Shown here piece by piece: positions 8,963 through 16,593 of a stretch of 20,190 bases of DNA (position 1 is its first letter; every line of letters begins with the position of its first letter). The translations under genes were made by a program, and so were the position numbers. The DNA comes from a virus, in IMG/VR virus record IMGVR_UViG_3300023179_000626, positions 1 through 20,190 of that record; one strand, 5' to 3'. The notes below the pieces were generated by a model, which was given only the letters and a program-made list of their open reading frames with translations, was not told the origin of the DNA and ran no database searches.

Positions 8963-11758
8963 TTATACGTAAATGTCTTTTAATACACAAACTCTCAAGC
9001 CTGCGTTATATGGTAAGTTAGCTGCTAAGGATTTGTAAACTCTTTGTTTTGGTTCGCCATAGGCAGTAATTTTTACGTCTGAACTTGCCATTGCAACATC
9101 AGCTGCTGTTTGACCAAGTAAATCTAATTCGTCTGAATATCTAAACCTCGGTGTAGTCAGGTTGTACAAAAAAGACACTAAGTACTTGCTGTCCTCAGTT
9201 AGTGCAATTTGATGAGTAGTATTAAGCAAAGCGTGACTATCCTCAGTATGTGCATCGGCTGGGACTCTATAAGGTGTTCTTATTGTTTTAACGTTTCCTG
9301 TAAATTCATCTACTCCAAAATAGAAAGTATCTGCATCACCTTGCGTGGGGTGCATTACATCACGTTCTCTTACAATAAATTTCCAATACCGGTAGCCTAC
9401 GCTGTTAATACAAAATACAGGACTTTGACCACCTGTACGCACAGCACCAGTTAATCTATGAACTGGTCTTTGAATTAACATCCAGTTAAACCAAGAATCC
9501 CTTTCTCCTAATTGACGCTTTCGACTTTTTTGCATTATGGCCCAAGAGCCTTCCCAAATTCCAAAAAACATTCCTTGTTTTGCAAAAGCTACATAATAAC
9601 TTAAAGGATAAGCTTCGGGGTACTGAGAAACTCTTACCGAACGATTAACAAAACCTTGAGTAACATCATTTGGATCGATATTCCTATCTATACATTTGGC
9701 TATGCCAAGTCCTGTAAAAGTTAGAGCTACAGTTGCAAGAGGGGCATACGATTTGTTTATTCGATATCTACCTTTACCTCCTAAAACTTCACTGGCAGTT
9801 GCATCTAATGGTAACATTTGTTCAATGATATAAGTATTTTCTTGCATATTACCCTGTAGTGTACCAGTAATTGTCGCATTAAGAGAATAGTCTAAAACCC
9901 ATCCAGGATATACTCTATCAGTAGCAGTAATTGTTGTAATTACAAGAACATTTGCTCCTCTTTCTGTTCCATGAAGACCGGTGACGTTTTCGCTCCCACC
10001 AATTCTTCCAGCTAAACCAGCAACTTTTTCAGTTGTAGACAACGTTGGTTTTGATGGAACATCCCCGATATAACCAGTAATATCATTGATGCCACCTAAG
10101 TAATCTGCTACCCTTGCTACTTTTACGTTTGCGTCATTTCTTAATTGAACTGCTGTGCCAGCAGCCAAAGATAAAGTTTGTTTACCATTGGCTATGAATG
10201 CTATACGGTATGATTGCGTAACCGGAAGATCAAATGTATATGTTTTTGTAGCACTCGCATTCATAGCTGTTACTAACGTAGGGGCTAACACAGTATCCAA
10301 AGTAACAGTTGCAGTCAATGCACCAGGAGCTTGAGTTACGCTAGCAACTTTAGCCCCTGCAAGATCTAGTGTTCCGGTATGGTCAACTACTGCTCCTTCA
10401 AAAATTGTAGGGTTCCATGCGGTCTTTGCATGAGTTAGTGTAGTTAACGCCATACTTGTTACACCAGCTGTAGTGCTAACTGTTGTAAGAGTTCCAGTAA
10501 CAGTTGCACGACCAGCCGCCAACGGATCAATTCTTTCAGTGGCTTCGGTTACTACTTGGAAAATTTCTGCGGTATCATTTAGAGTTGTTGTATCTGAGAA
10601 TGTAGCTCCTGCACCTCTTACATAAAACTGATCACCCTTATCTATTTTGATAGTTTGGTCAACAGTCATATAAATGTATCGATCAGTAGTCTCATACCAA
10701 TTAGCTGTTGTTGGGCTTGCCGGTTGACTAGTTAACCCATTTACAACTTCTATTTCTTCAACTTTTGTTACCAATGTACCAGCAGGAATATAACTTTCTG
10801 TATTGGCGAAACCCGGTACCAGCATTATCTCTGATCCAGGGAAAATTTGTTCGTTATCACCAGGCTTTATATTAGCCCATATACCATCAACTGGCCATCT
10901 AGTTACCGCTTGGCTTCCAACAAGTGCTGTTAAAGGAAATGGACCAGTAAAAGGGGTTAAAGATTTAATATCTCCAGGCCCACCTCGACCTCGTGGATTA
11001 GTGGAGCCATCACCGAAAGATTGTTGCCACCAGTTTGGTGTAGTACCACCTATAGTTTGAACAGCCCCTTTAAATGAGGCAATTACATTCGGGCCTTCTT
11101 TTAATGCCCCTGGAGTTAAAGAACTAGGTGTAAGCACCCACCCATTTCCTTGGTGTCTACTTTGGAAATAAAACTTGTTAGATACCTTATCAGTGTCATA
11201 ACTGTAATCCAAATTCTTGGTCATAGCGGCTTTAGGATTTAGTCTACGTCTAAATTCTAAAGGTTTAAAATCACTTAAAGGATTCACGCCAATATTGTAA
11301 TCTCCAGAATCTAGAACCTCAAATTCTTTTATGCCTTTTAAACCGTCAGAATCTACCGCTGTTACTTTAATTTTAACATTTGCTCTAGCACCCGGGATAT
11401 AGTGTAATAATTCGTCATCCTCATTATATCCAGCTCCTAGAATATCTATCTTTCTGATACGCTGTGCTAAAAACTTAGGATTAGCAGGATTTGCGTTTAC
11501 ATATTGGATATACTTTGTTATACCATTACTTTCCCTACTTGCATATGTTGACATGTGAGTTTCAACAATCGCAACATTAATTATTGTGAGGGCAGCTTCA
11601 TTAACGGCATCGGCTAATAAATCCCTCACTAATTCAGTCACAGTAAGATATCCAGTCCGCTCAATAGAACGAAACTGGTATAGTTGTTCTCTACTATCAT
11701 CACTTGCCCAAACTGGAGGCAAATTGGTGATTGTCTGCGTATTAATTGTTGCGGCCAT
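8963..11758 (-). CDS. Large virion structural protein, 931 aa, paralogue of the 614-aa protein
   Basis: Unnamed. The C-terminal domain (about 705-931) is shared with the 614-aa protein: YPLSYYVAF, GIWEG, QRPVHRLTGAVR, SPVFC, WKFIVRERD, TEDSHALLN, RFRYSDELDLLG. The N-terminal part holds a glycine-tyrosine module at about 103-160 (ILGAGYNEDD...VLDSGDYNIG) resembling the GGSGY units found in the next two genes. Residues about 260-640 are Thr/Ala/Val-rich and probably beta-structured. There is no signal peptide or transmembrane stretch. GGAG lies 8-9 bases before the ATG, and a late-promoter-like GATAAATA lies 32 bases upstream, so this gene may begin a transcription unit with the 614-aa gene. 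The likely role is a late tail, baseplate or surface component; this is inference from context and the shared domain. Confidence 0.93.
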   Translation of the reverse strand: MAATINTQTITNLPPVWASDDSREQLYQFRSIERTGYLTVTELVRDLLADAVNEAALTIINVAIVETHMSTYASRESNGITKYIQYVNANPANPKFLAQRIRKIDILGAGYNEDDELLHYIPGARANVKIKVTAVDSDGLKGIKEFEVLDSGDYNIGVNPLSDFKPLEFRRRLNPKAAMTKNLDYSYDTDKVSNKFYFQSRHQGNGWVLTPSSLTPGALKEGPNVIASFKGAVQTIGGTTPNWWQQSFGDGSTNPRGRGGPGDIKSLTPFTGPFPLTALVGSQAVTRWPVDGIWANIKPGDNEQIFPGSEIMLVPGFANTESYIPAGTLVTKVEEIEVVNGLTSQPASPTTANWYETTDRYIYMTVDQTIKIDKGDQFYVRGAGATFSDTTTLNDTAEIFQVVTEATERIDPLAAGRATVTGTLTTVSTTAGVTSMALTTLTHAKTAWNPTIFEGAVVDHTGTLDLAGAKVASVTQAPGALTATVTLDTVLAPTLVTAMNASATKTYTFDLPVTQSYRIAFIANGKQTLSLAAGTAVQLRNDANVKVARVADYLGGINDITGYIGDVPSKPTLSTTEKVAGLAGRIGGSENVTGLHGTERGANVLVITTITATDRVYPGWVLDYSLNATITGTLQGNMQENTYIIEQMLPLDATASEVLGGKGRYRINKSYAPLATVALTFTGLGIAKCIDRNIDPNDVTQGFVNRSVRVSQYPEAYPLSYYVAFAKQGMFFGIWEGSWAIMQKSRKRQLGERDSWFNWMLIQRPVHRLTGAVRTGGQSPVFCINSVGYRYWKFIVRERDVMHPTQGDADTFYFGVDEFTGNVKTIRTPYRVPADAHTEDSHALLNTTHQIALTEDSKYLVSFLYNLTTPRFRYSDELDLLGQTAADVAMASSDVKITAYGEPKQRVYKSLAANLPYNAGLRVCVLKDIYV

Positions 11759-11790
11759 CTATTATTCTCCGAATATTAATTCTTATATTC

Positions 11791-11798
11791 TATTTATC
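11791..11798 (-). promoter_or_regulatory. Candidate late promoter GATAAATA before the 931-aa gene
   Basis: The minus strand at 11798-11791 reads GATAAATA, one mismatch from the T4 late octamer. It lies in the 73-base gap between the 275-aa and 931-aa genes, 32 bases before the ATG. The same variant lies before the 147-aa gene. Confidence 0.45.
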
Positions 11799-11831
11799 CA
11801 ACTTGACTCTTAAACTCTTTATAGTACATGA

Positions 11832-12659
11832 TTATTTTTGTAAGAGCGGAAACCATCCACTTGGCCCATATACATAAATCCTATTATCGCCCTGTAACCA
11901 AACCATTTTACCAAAGTAAGCTAACAATGGTAGTGATGTAACAATATCCATATGAGCACCTTGATCAGTAATTGCCGGGTAGTACATGACTTCTAGTTCA
12001 ACAGGATCCCCGGCCAAATAACTGTCTAAGCTGCTCACTTTCATATAAACGTTTTGTGTGGGAGGATCTTCAAGATTATTCCAAATACTGTACTGTCTAC
12101 TTTGGAAACTGCTACCATCATTTAATATAACAGTACCATCATCTTTTAAATGGTCCGGAGTAGCAATGAAAGTATATGGATTATCCTCGTCCATGGCCGG
12201 TGTAGCAAACACTTCAACTTTTACCGGCCTGCTAACTTTAAGATTGTAAACAATACTGCTAACACCCAATGGTAATACAATATCAACGTTGGCATACCCT
12301 AACAAACTTGTAATTGTCGTTTGATATTTTCTACGTCTTGTTGTAGGAAAAGGTAGACCACCAAACCAAATAGTCTTAGAAGTATCTCCCCCGACAGCAA
12401 CCATGATCTGACCGGCTGTGGGTTGTGTAGTAGGTAGCTGGTATAAATTTCCAACTGTAACAGTTTTACCGACATATAAATTGCTAGTGACATTAGCACT
12501 ACCCCTAACATCCAATTCAACGTTAGGCTGTTTTGTGTTTATACCAACTTTTCTATAAACAACATCTAAGTAAATTAAATCTCCATCAAAGGAGAGATCC
12601 ATGCCCTGGCGTTCCAGGTCACGCAATAGCATTGGGCCTGATACACGTCCGATAGCCAT
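11832..12659 (-). CDS. Tail-fibre-like virion protein, 275 aa
   Basis: The N-terminus (AIGRVSGPMLLRDL, then DLIYLDV, VGINTKQPNVELDVRG) follows a pattern common in fibre-like proteins of T4-like marine phages, where a GI.T..P...LDV segment precedes the shaft. The C-terminus (WLQGDNRIYVYGPSGWFPLL) resembles the fibre-end pattern of a short strand pair followed by Y.G..GW. The middle (about 110-245) looks beta-rich with no catalytic motif. The ATG is one base after the stop of the upstream 401-aa gene (TAATATG), so translational coupling is likely; AGGA lies about 11 bases upstream. Probably a tail or neck fibre component or attachment protein. The specific role is not recognised. Confidence 0.9.
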   Translation of the reverse strand: MAIGRVSGPMLLRDLERQGMDLSFDGDLIYLDVVYRKVGINTKQPNVELDVRGSANVTSNLYVGKTVTVGNLYQLPTTQPTAGQIMVAVGGDTSKTIWFGGLPFPTTRRRKYQTTITSLLGYANVDIVLPLGVSSIVYNLKVSRPVKVEVFATPAMDEDNPYTFIATPDHLKDDGTVILNDGSSFQSRQYSIWNNLEDPPTQNVYMKVSSLDSYLAGDPVELEVMYYPAITDQGAHMDIVTSLPLLAYFGKMVWLQGDNRIYVYGPSGWFPLLQK

Positions 12660-12660
12660 A

Positions 12661-13866
12661 TTAGAATGGTCCTAAGAAAAGTTTCAATCCGATGGATGTC
12701 ATAGCAGAATTTGCTACAATATTGCCTGTTATCAAACTAGTATCACGTAATTGAACATAAAAACGTTTACCTAAATCTGTTGCTGAATAGGCAGCAGTTA
12801 CACCAAATGAGCCAGTATTTCCGGTTATTGTAACAGTTCCTGTCTTAATTGTAGTAGCGTTACTACCGTCAATATCAATATAGGTGATCGGATTGTATGG
12901 CCCAGGCATAACTTGCCAATGAAGCTGTGTTCCATCCGATACTTTTGTTGTGTTTACTGTAAATGTAACAGTAGAGCCTTTATTTATTAGATATAGATCT
13001 TGACTGATTTCATAAGTCTTAGGTCTTTCATCAAACAATTCAATCTCATACTCAACCGAAGTAGTTACCACAGTTCCGTATATGTTGCCGGTCATTATGT
13101 CAACATAAAAACTTTCATCGTGTTCGGTGATATAATCAGTTTTGATTTCAACATTAAACGTAGCTTGATTACTCTGTATTCTTAAATTACCAGCTAGAAT
13201 GTCAGGTGGTAATCCTAAAACAAAGTCTTGGTCTGTTACGGGAATATTTCCTGGTCTTATCTTCCAGTACAATTCTGTTCCATCTTCAACGTTCGTGGTA
13301 GTTACAGTAAACATAGCAACGTTTGAGTCAACCTCTATTAAGCGTTTCAAATTACTGGTAACACGATAACTTGTTTCGGTAAAGATTCTTGCCGGAGCTT
13401 GCCAAGTGCTAGGTATTTGTTCAAATGGATCGCCGGGCAAAGCTCCGTGTATAATTATAATTGGGTGCCCATCTGGTGGTGGACTAGAAAAAACTATTGA
13501 ATAATCATCTATTAAATAAGCAACACCAGGATTTTGATGTATATTATGCACATAAACTCTTAGGTATACCTCGTTATTTTTAGGATACTTATATTTCATA
13601 GGACCAAATACAACTTGTGTACCTGTACCATAAAAAGTTTCCTTATTAGGATAATCTATATCGCTCGCGAACGCTAGACCAACCCAACGCATTTCCGGTA
13701 ATCCATTTCTGATAACTGCTCTATATACTTCCAATCTGTTCTTGTTTGAGTTAAATCTAGTTAAACCCGGCACCGGCGCATTTGGACCTAGAACACTGGA
13801 TCCCATAGGCATCCGTACACTGTAACTTCCAGATTTGATTTCTTTATTTTTAATATATCGACCCAT
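12661..13866 (-). CDS. Virion protein with two Calx-beta-like repeats, 401 aa
   Basis: Residues 1-65 (GSYSVRMPMGSS, PVPGLTRFNSNKNRLEVYR) follow a pattern widespread in T4-like cyanophage and pelagiphage structural proteins, in which a short particle-binding-type segment is followed by surface domains. Residues about 72-145 form a second block (VVFGPMKYKYPK...YSIVFSSPPP). Two similar repeats follow at about 170-278 and 285-391: each has V.MFTV or VTFTV, then TxVxDGTxLxW, a GTV/GNL strand, and an acidic FYV strand. This resembles Calx-beta-type Ig-like domains that decorate phage surfaces. The start immediately follows the upstream stop (TAAATG). No enzyme motif was seen. Likely a tail or capsid surface protein; domain identity is from pattern only. 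Confidence 0.9.
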   Translation of the reverse strand: MGRYIKNKEIKSGSYSVRMPMGSSVLGPNAPVPGLTRFNSNKNRLEVYRAVIRNGLPEMRWVGLAFASDIDYPNKETFYGTGTQVVFGPMKYKYPKNNEVYLRVYVHNIHQNPGVAYLIDDYSIVFSSPPPDGHPIIIIHGALPGDPFEQIPSTWQAPARIFTETSYRVTSNLKRLIEVDSNVAMFTVTTTNVEDGTELYWKIRPGNIPVTDQDFVLGLPPDILAGNLRIQSNQATFNVEIKTDYITEHDESFYVDIMTGNIYGTVVTTSVEYEIELFDERPKTYEISQDLYLINKGSTVTFTVNTTKVSDGTQLHWQVMPGPYNPITYIDIDGSNATTIKTGTVTITGNTGSFGVTAAYSATDLGKRFYVQLRDTSLITGNIVANSAMTSIGLKLFLGPF

Positions 13867-14190
13867 TTACATCCCAATAGTCGACACAGTAGCAATTACA
13901 GCAGTGTTACTAGCATGATAGTTTACACCTAAGACTGCATATATTTTATCCCCGTCCTCTAAAATTAACTTTTCAGTATCCACTACATATGTATCTTTAA
14001 TTGCTATTGGAACTTCATAGTAGACAATATTGGTGGGACCAGGTGCAAAATTTTTCGGAACTACATGAACAGTCATGTAAGCAATCTGTTTACCAGTATT
14101 ACAGAAATACATAGTAGTTACTGCATTACTACCATCACTGGTAAAAATACTTGAGTTAATATCATTCAACAACGTACTTGTTATAGCCAT
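13867..14190 (-). CDS. Small virion-type protein, 107 aa
   Basis: A compact beta-rich protein with the line MYFCNTG...MTVHVVP...DTYVVDTEKLILEDGDKIYAVLG. This pattern (CN near the N-terminus, DTY..DTEK..LE.GD in the middle) occurs in small uncharacterised structural proteins of T4-like marine phages. There is no signal peptide or membrane segment. It starts 6 bases after the upstream 233-aa gene, with no clear Shine-Dalgarno, so it is probably read by coupling. The next gene starts directly at its stop. A small tail or baseplate accessory protein is the best guess. Confidence 0.85.
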   Translation of the reverse strand: MAITSTLLNDINSSIFTSDGSNAVTTMYFCNTGKQIAYMTVHVVPKNFAPGPTNIVYYEVPIAIKDTYVVDTEKLILEDGDKIYAVLGVNYHASNTAVIATVSTIGM

Positions 14191-14196
14191 ATTTTT

Positions 14197-14898
14197 CTAC
14201 AATACTAAAGAATATACTTGTGCTCGTCGCTTTGTAATAAGCTCTTCCTGCCGCTGCAACTTGTCTATGATATATAAACCAGAGACACCATTCCCAGGTT
14301 CTTTGCCAAAAACAATAGTTGAATTAGGAACATATGGAATGTTAGCAACTAAACTATTTACATGATTTATTTGTACGCCGGTATTAGCTTGTGTTCCATT
14401 CCAACCTGGGGTGAGAATTATATTAAACGGATCTTGACTACGGATTTCATAACCGTCTGTGTATAAATTTCCGCCAAAATGGGGATCGGGGTCATCCCGC
14501 AACATACGTAAAATTTTCCACATCATGAATGTATCATCACTAGGATCATTCCTTGATGAAGTTACATATCTTGTTGAATGACTAGCCGAAAACGTCCACC
14601 AATCTAATGTTTCGTCCCAGACTAAAGATATATTAGGACTAGTTCCACGCCTTACTTCTATGCCGCTATTTTCAAAAGGTGCAATACCTGTTACATCAGC
14701 GTTTAATGTTATAATGGGATCATAGATGTATGTCTCAATACTTTCAACTTTACTAAAAGTTCCAATTACGACTAAATTACCGTTGATGTAAAGAGTTTTT
14801 TGACCACCACCTACAGTGATAAACATGTCACCAGGTCCTTGCGGACCGGTGAGAGTATCAATATAAAAATTACCGGTTATTCTATCGTAGGCTGGCAT
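14197..14898 (-). CDS. Fibre-like virion protein, 233 aa
   Basis: The segment NLVVIGTFSKVESIETYIYD, then PIITLNA and SGIEVRRG...LVWDETLDWW (about 40-101), is a pattern common in phage tail-fibre proteins, where a short IV.GT...VES strand leads into SGIEV.RG and W.E..D.W. A GPQGPG collagen-like hint lies at 19-24. The C-terminal half is unrecognised. A terminator and a late-promoter-like CATAAATA precede it, so it probably opens a new unit with the 107-, 401- and 275-aa genes. The promoter is only 17 bases before the ATG, so the leader would be very short and no clear Shine-Dalgarno is seen; the start could be slightly different, but MPAYDR is the only start near the beginning of the conserved sequence. 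Confidence 0.88.
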   Translation of the reverse strand: MPAYDRITGNFYIDTLTGPQGPGDMFITVGGGQKTLYINGNLVVIGTFSKVESIETYIYDPIITLNADVTGIAPFENSGIEVRRGTSPNISLVWDETLDWWTFSASHSTRYVTSSRNDPSDDTFMMWKILRMLRDDPDPHFGGNLYTDGYEIRSQDPFNIILTPGWNGTQANTGVQINHVNSLVANIPYVPNSTIVFGKEPGNGVSGLYIIDKLQRQEELITKRRAQVYSLVL

Positions 14899-14915
14899 AA
14901 AATATAGCTTTTATC

Positions 14916-14923
14916 TATTTATG
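14916..14923 (-). promoter_or_regulatory. Candidate late promoter CATAAATA before the 233-aa gene
   Basis: The minus strand at 14923-14916 reads CATAAATA, one mismatch from the T4 late octamer, just after a terminator. It lies 17 bases before the ATG, giving a predicted leader of only about 11-12 bases. Confidence 0.4.
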
Positions 14924-14939
14924 CTATGCTGTCTGGAAA

Positions 14940-14965
14940 AAAATAGCACCCTAAGGTGCTATTTT
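14940..14965 (-). terminator. Rho-independent terminator after the 147-aa gene
   Basis: An 11-bp perfect stem (14940-14950 with 14955-14965, core AATAGCACC/GGTGCTATT) with a 4-base loop. On the minus strand a run of T covers 14943-14937. It lies 20 bases after the 147-aa stop and before the promoter-like sequence of the 233-aa gene, so it probably separates two units. Confidence 0.85.
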
Positions 14966-14984
14966 AAAGGACTTATTAAATTGA

Positions 14985-15428
14985 TTATAGATCGACGTTA
15001 CCTGATACAATGGTAGCATTACCTCTAATGGCTGTTGCTGCCATACCCTGAGATTCCTCGAGTTGTATGAAACCGTCAGTTAAACTTGAGGCAAACGACC
15101 ATGGGCCAGAACCTATAGTAGTACCGCTGGTGTTGACTAGCACACAAGTACGACCTTCTATTTTACTAACGTATCCAACTGTTGTACTATCAAGTCTAGC
15201 TCTGATGGTCATGTCCCCAACTGCTAAACTTCCATTAACTTTAGCTGCTAACGTGCAAATACTTGTTACAGCAGCATTACCGGCCGATACAAGAAATTTC
15301 TTACTGCCTTTTTGTTTTAGAATATATCCATCATATTCAATTCCGTTACCAGTTGCACGGAATCTTACACGAATATCACCTTCTGTAGTTGATGAACCAA
15401 AAAATCTTTTATTAATAGGACGTCCCAT
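14985..15428 (-). CDS. Small virion-type protein, 147 aa, MGRPINKRFFG family
   Basis: The N-terminus MGRPINKRFFG followed by YILKQKGSKKFLVS matches a recurrent pattern in small structural proteins of T4-like marine phages (MGRP.NK..FG ... Y...QKG...F.V). The rest is a likely beta-fold with no catalytic motif. AAGGAG lies about 8 bases before the ATG. A terminator follows, and a late-promoter-like GATAAATA lies about 70 bases upstream, so it may be a single-gene unit. It stands divergent to the lipoprotein gene. Likely a minor capsid or tail decoration protein; function is not recognised from sequence alone. Confidence 0.88.
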   Translation of the reverse strand: MGRPINKRFFGSSTTEGDIRVRFRATGNGIEYDGYILKQKGSKKFLVSAGNAAVTSICTLAAKVNGSLAVGDMTIRARLDSTTVGYVSKIEGRTCVLVNTSGTTIGSGPWSFASSLTDGFIQLEESQGMAATAIRGNATIVSGNVDL

Positions 15429-15497
15429 TTGTTTTTCTCCTTAAAATGGCGTTCTAGGCCTACGAGGTTGGGTTCCCCATAAGTTCGTTGAACTAAG

Positions 15498-15505
15498 TAT
15501 TTATC
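15498..15505 (-). promoter_or_regulatory. Candidate late promoter GATAAATA before the 147-aa gene
   Basis: The minus strand at 15505-15498 reads GATAAATA, one mismatch from the T4 late octamer, in the 120-base non-coding stretch between divergent genes. It lies back-to-back with the perfect octamer of the lipoprotein gene, 10 bases apart. Confidence 0.45.
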
Positions 15506-15515
15506 GTTAGCTTTG

Positions 15516-15523
15516 TATAAATA
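15516..15523 (+). promoter_or_regulatory. T4-type late promoter, perfect TATAAATA, for the lipoprotein gene
   Basis: TATAAATA at 15516-15523 is the exact T4 late octamer, 25 bases before the ATG at 15549. Its position also argues against the alternative ATG at 15513, which would lie upstream of the transcript start. Confidence 0.7.
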
Positions 15524-15536
15524 TATAACAAACCCA

Positions 15537-15548
15537 AGAGGTGACAAT
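15537..15548 (+). promoter_or_regulatory. Strong Shine-Dalgarno deciding the lipoprotein start
   Basis: AGAGGTGA at 15537-15544 is well spaced before ATG 15549. The longer in-frame start at 15513 has no such site and would put 12 residues before a good signal peptide. Confidence 0.8.
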
Positions 15549-16574
15549 ATGCGTTCGATAATTGCTATATCTATAGCTGCCTTGCTTGTAGCTGGTTGCG
15601 CTAACACAGATTATAAAATGTATTCGGAGACACAGCAGAAGATCGCTCAAGCATACGCTGTAGCTGAAACTGCTAGATATAATGCTCTGGCCGAAATTGC
15701 CAAAAATGGCGACAGTGGGGCCAAGGTGGCTGCTGTATTAAGCATACAAATGGGCGGCGGTGGGGGTAATAATCAAAGACAACAATTACAGGTCGCACCG
15801 CCCACGAACTGGGGAGACACTGCTCTAAAATGGACCAGTGTCTTATTGCCCAGTTTTACACAATTATATGGTATTACAGCAAATAAAGACATTGCTATAG
15901 CCCAAAGCAATAACCAAGCTGCCATAGCTCAAAGTACTAATCAAACCTTTGCATCCATGAGTTCTAACATGGGCACAAGCAATACCAATATAGCCCAATC
16001 AGGATTTAATGCCGCTACTTCTGCAGCCAATTCTTTGGCAACTGTAGCCACCGCAGGTATTACCGGGGTCAACAATGCTGCTGCTGCTGGATTTACCGCA
16101 ACTACAAATATAGGCACAGCAGGGTTTAATGCCTTGGGAACACAAAGCACCGCAGCGTTAAACGCACTACAGGCTACAAATATTGCCGGATTTAATGCAT
16201 TAAAAGATACGGCAGGTGCAGGGCTTACAGCATCAACTACTTTAGGAACTGCTGGTATCACTGGTGTTAATAATGCCGCTACAGCTGGTTTAACTGCTGC
16301 AACTACTTTAGGAACTGCTGGTATCACTGGTGTTAATAATGCCGCTACAGCTGGTTTAACTGCCGCAACTACTTTAAATGCTAGCAATAATGCAACTATC
16401 CAAGCGTTAGGTGCTCAAGCTATTACTAACATTACAACTTTAACTAATGCTAACAAAGATGTTGTTAAGACTCTAGCAGATAAATTAACAGGCACAACCA
16501 CTAATACAACTAATACTACTACCACAACAACTACTACAACCACAAGTTCTGTTAACACTGGTGGCGGTAATTAA
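15549..16574 (+). CDS. Phage lipoprotein with hendecad repeats, moron-like, 341 aa
   Basis: The only gene on the plus strand. Residues 1-17 form a type II signal peptide (MRSIIAISIAALLVAGC); Cys17 would be lipidated, and the following Ala favours outer-membrane sorting. Residues about 22-65 are a helical stretch (MYSETQQKIAQAYAVAETAR...) followed by a glycine run. A hydrophobic patch (WTSVLLPSFTQLYGI) lies near 98-112. Residues 170-279 are ten contiguous 11-residue units (G-[FIL]-[TN]-A/G..., ending TA or AA), with degenerate units on both sides. The end is Thr-rich. I do not recognise an exact family; short phage lipoproteins with a similar YSEAQ...IAEIAKNGDSAAKVAAV start exist in other phages (from memory, weak). 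It has its own late promoter and terminator, so expression is late. Could act at the envelope during lysis or superinfection exclusion; neither is shown. Confidence 0.9.
   Translation: MRSIIAISIAALLVAGCANTDYKMYSETQQKIAQAYAVAETARYNALAEIAKNGDSGAKVAAVLSIQMGGGGGNNQRQQLQVAPPTNWGDTALKWTSVLLPSFTQLYGITANKDIAIAQSNNQAAIAQSTNQTFASMSSNMGTSNTNIAQSGFNAATSAANSLATVATAGITGVNNAAAAGFTATTNIGTAGFNALGTQSTAALNALQATNIAGFNALKDTAGAGLTASTTLGTAGITGVNNAATAGLTAATTLGTAGITGVNNAATAGLTAATTLNASNNATIQALGAQAITNITTLTNANKDVVKTLADKLTGTTTNTTNTTTTTTTTTTSSVNTGGGN
16056..16385 (+). repeat. Ten tandem 33-base (11-residue) units in the lipoprotein
   Basis: From codon 170 the protein reads in units of 11: GITGVNNAAAA, GFTATTNIGTA, GFNALGTQSTA, ALNALQATNIA, GFNALKDTAGA, GLTASTTLGTA, GITGVNNAATA, GLTAATTLGTA, GITGVNNAATA, GLTAATTLNAS. 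The DNA period is 33 bases. Eleven-residue periodicity is typical of hendecad coiled coils or amphipathic helices. Confidence 0.85.
16241..16372 (+). repeat. Recent 66-bp tandem duplication in the lipoprotein gene
   Basis: 16241-16306 and 16307-16372 are identical except for one base (GCT versus GCC alanine codon). Each copy is two 11-residue units. The near-identity, compared with the diverged neighbours, marks a recent duplication. Confidence 0.95.
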
Positions 16575-16593
16575 AAAAATTTTACGCTCAACA

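Noticed and set aside
15513-15548. Earlier in-frame ATG for the lipoprotein
   Set aside because: It overlaps the late promoter, lacks a ribosome site, and would add residues before a good signal peptide.
15365-15607. Minus-strand frame of 80 codons covering the intergenic region
   Set aside because: It overlaps the 147-aa gene and starts inside the lipoprotein gene; no coding signal.
16241-16372. Possible CRISPR array
   Set aside because: The repeats are directly adjacent, coding in phase, and have no unique spacers.
15941-16387. Open frame of 148 codons on the minus strand, Val/Pro/Ala-rich
   Set aside because: It is antisense to the lipoprotein repeats. Its repetitive look comes from the 33-base units, and it has no convincing ribosome site.
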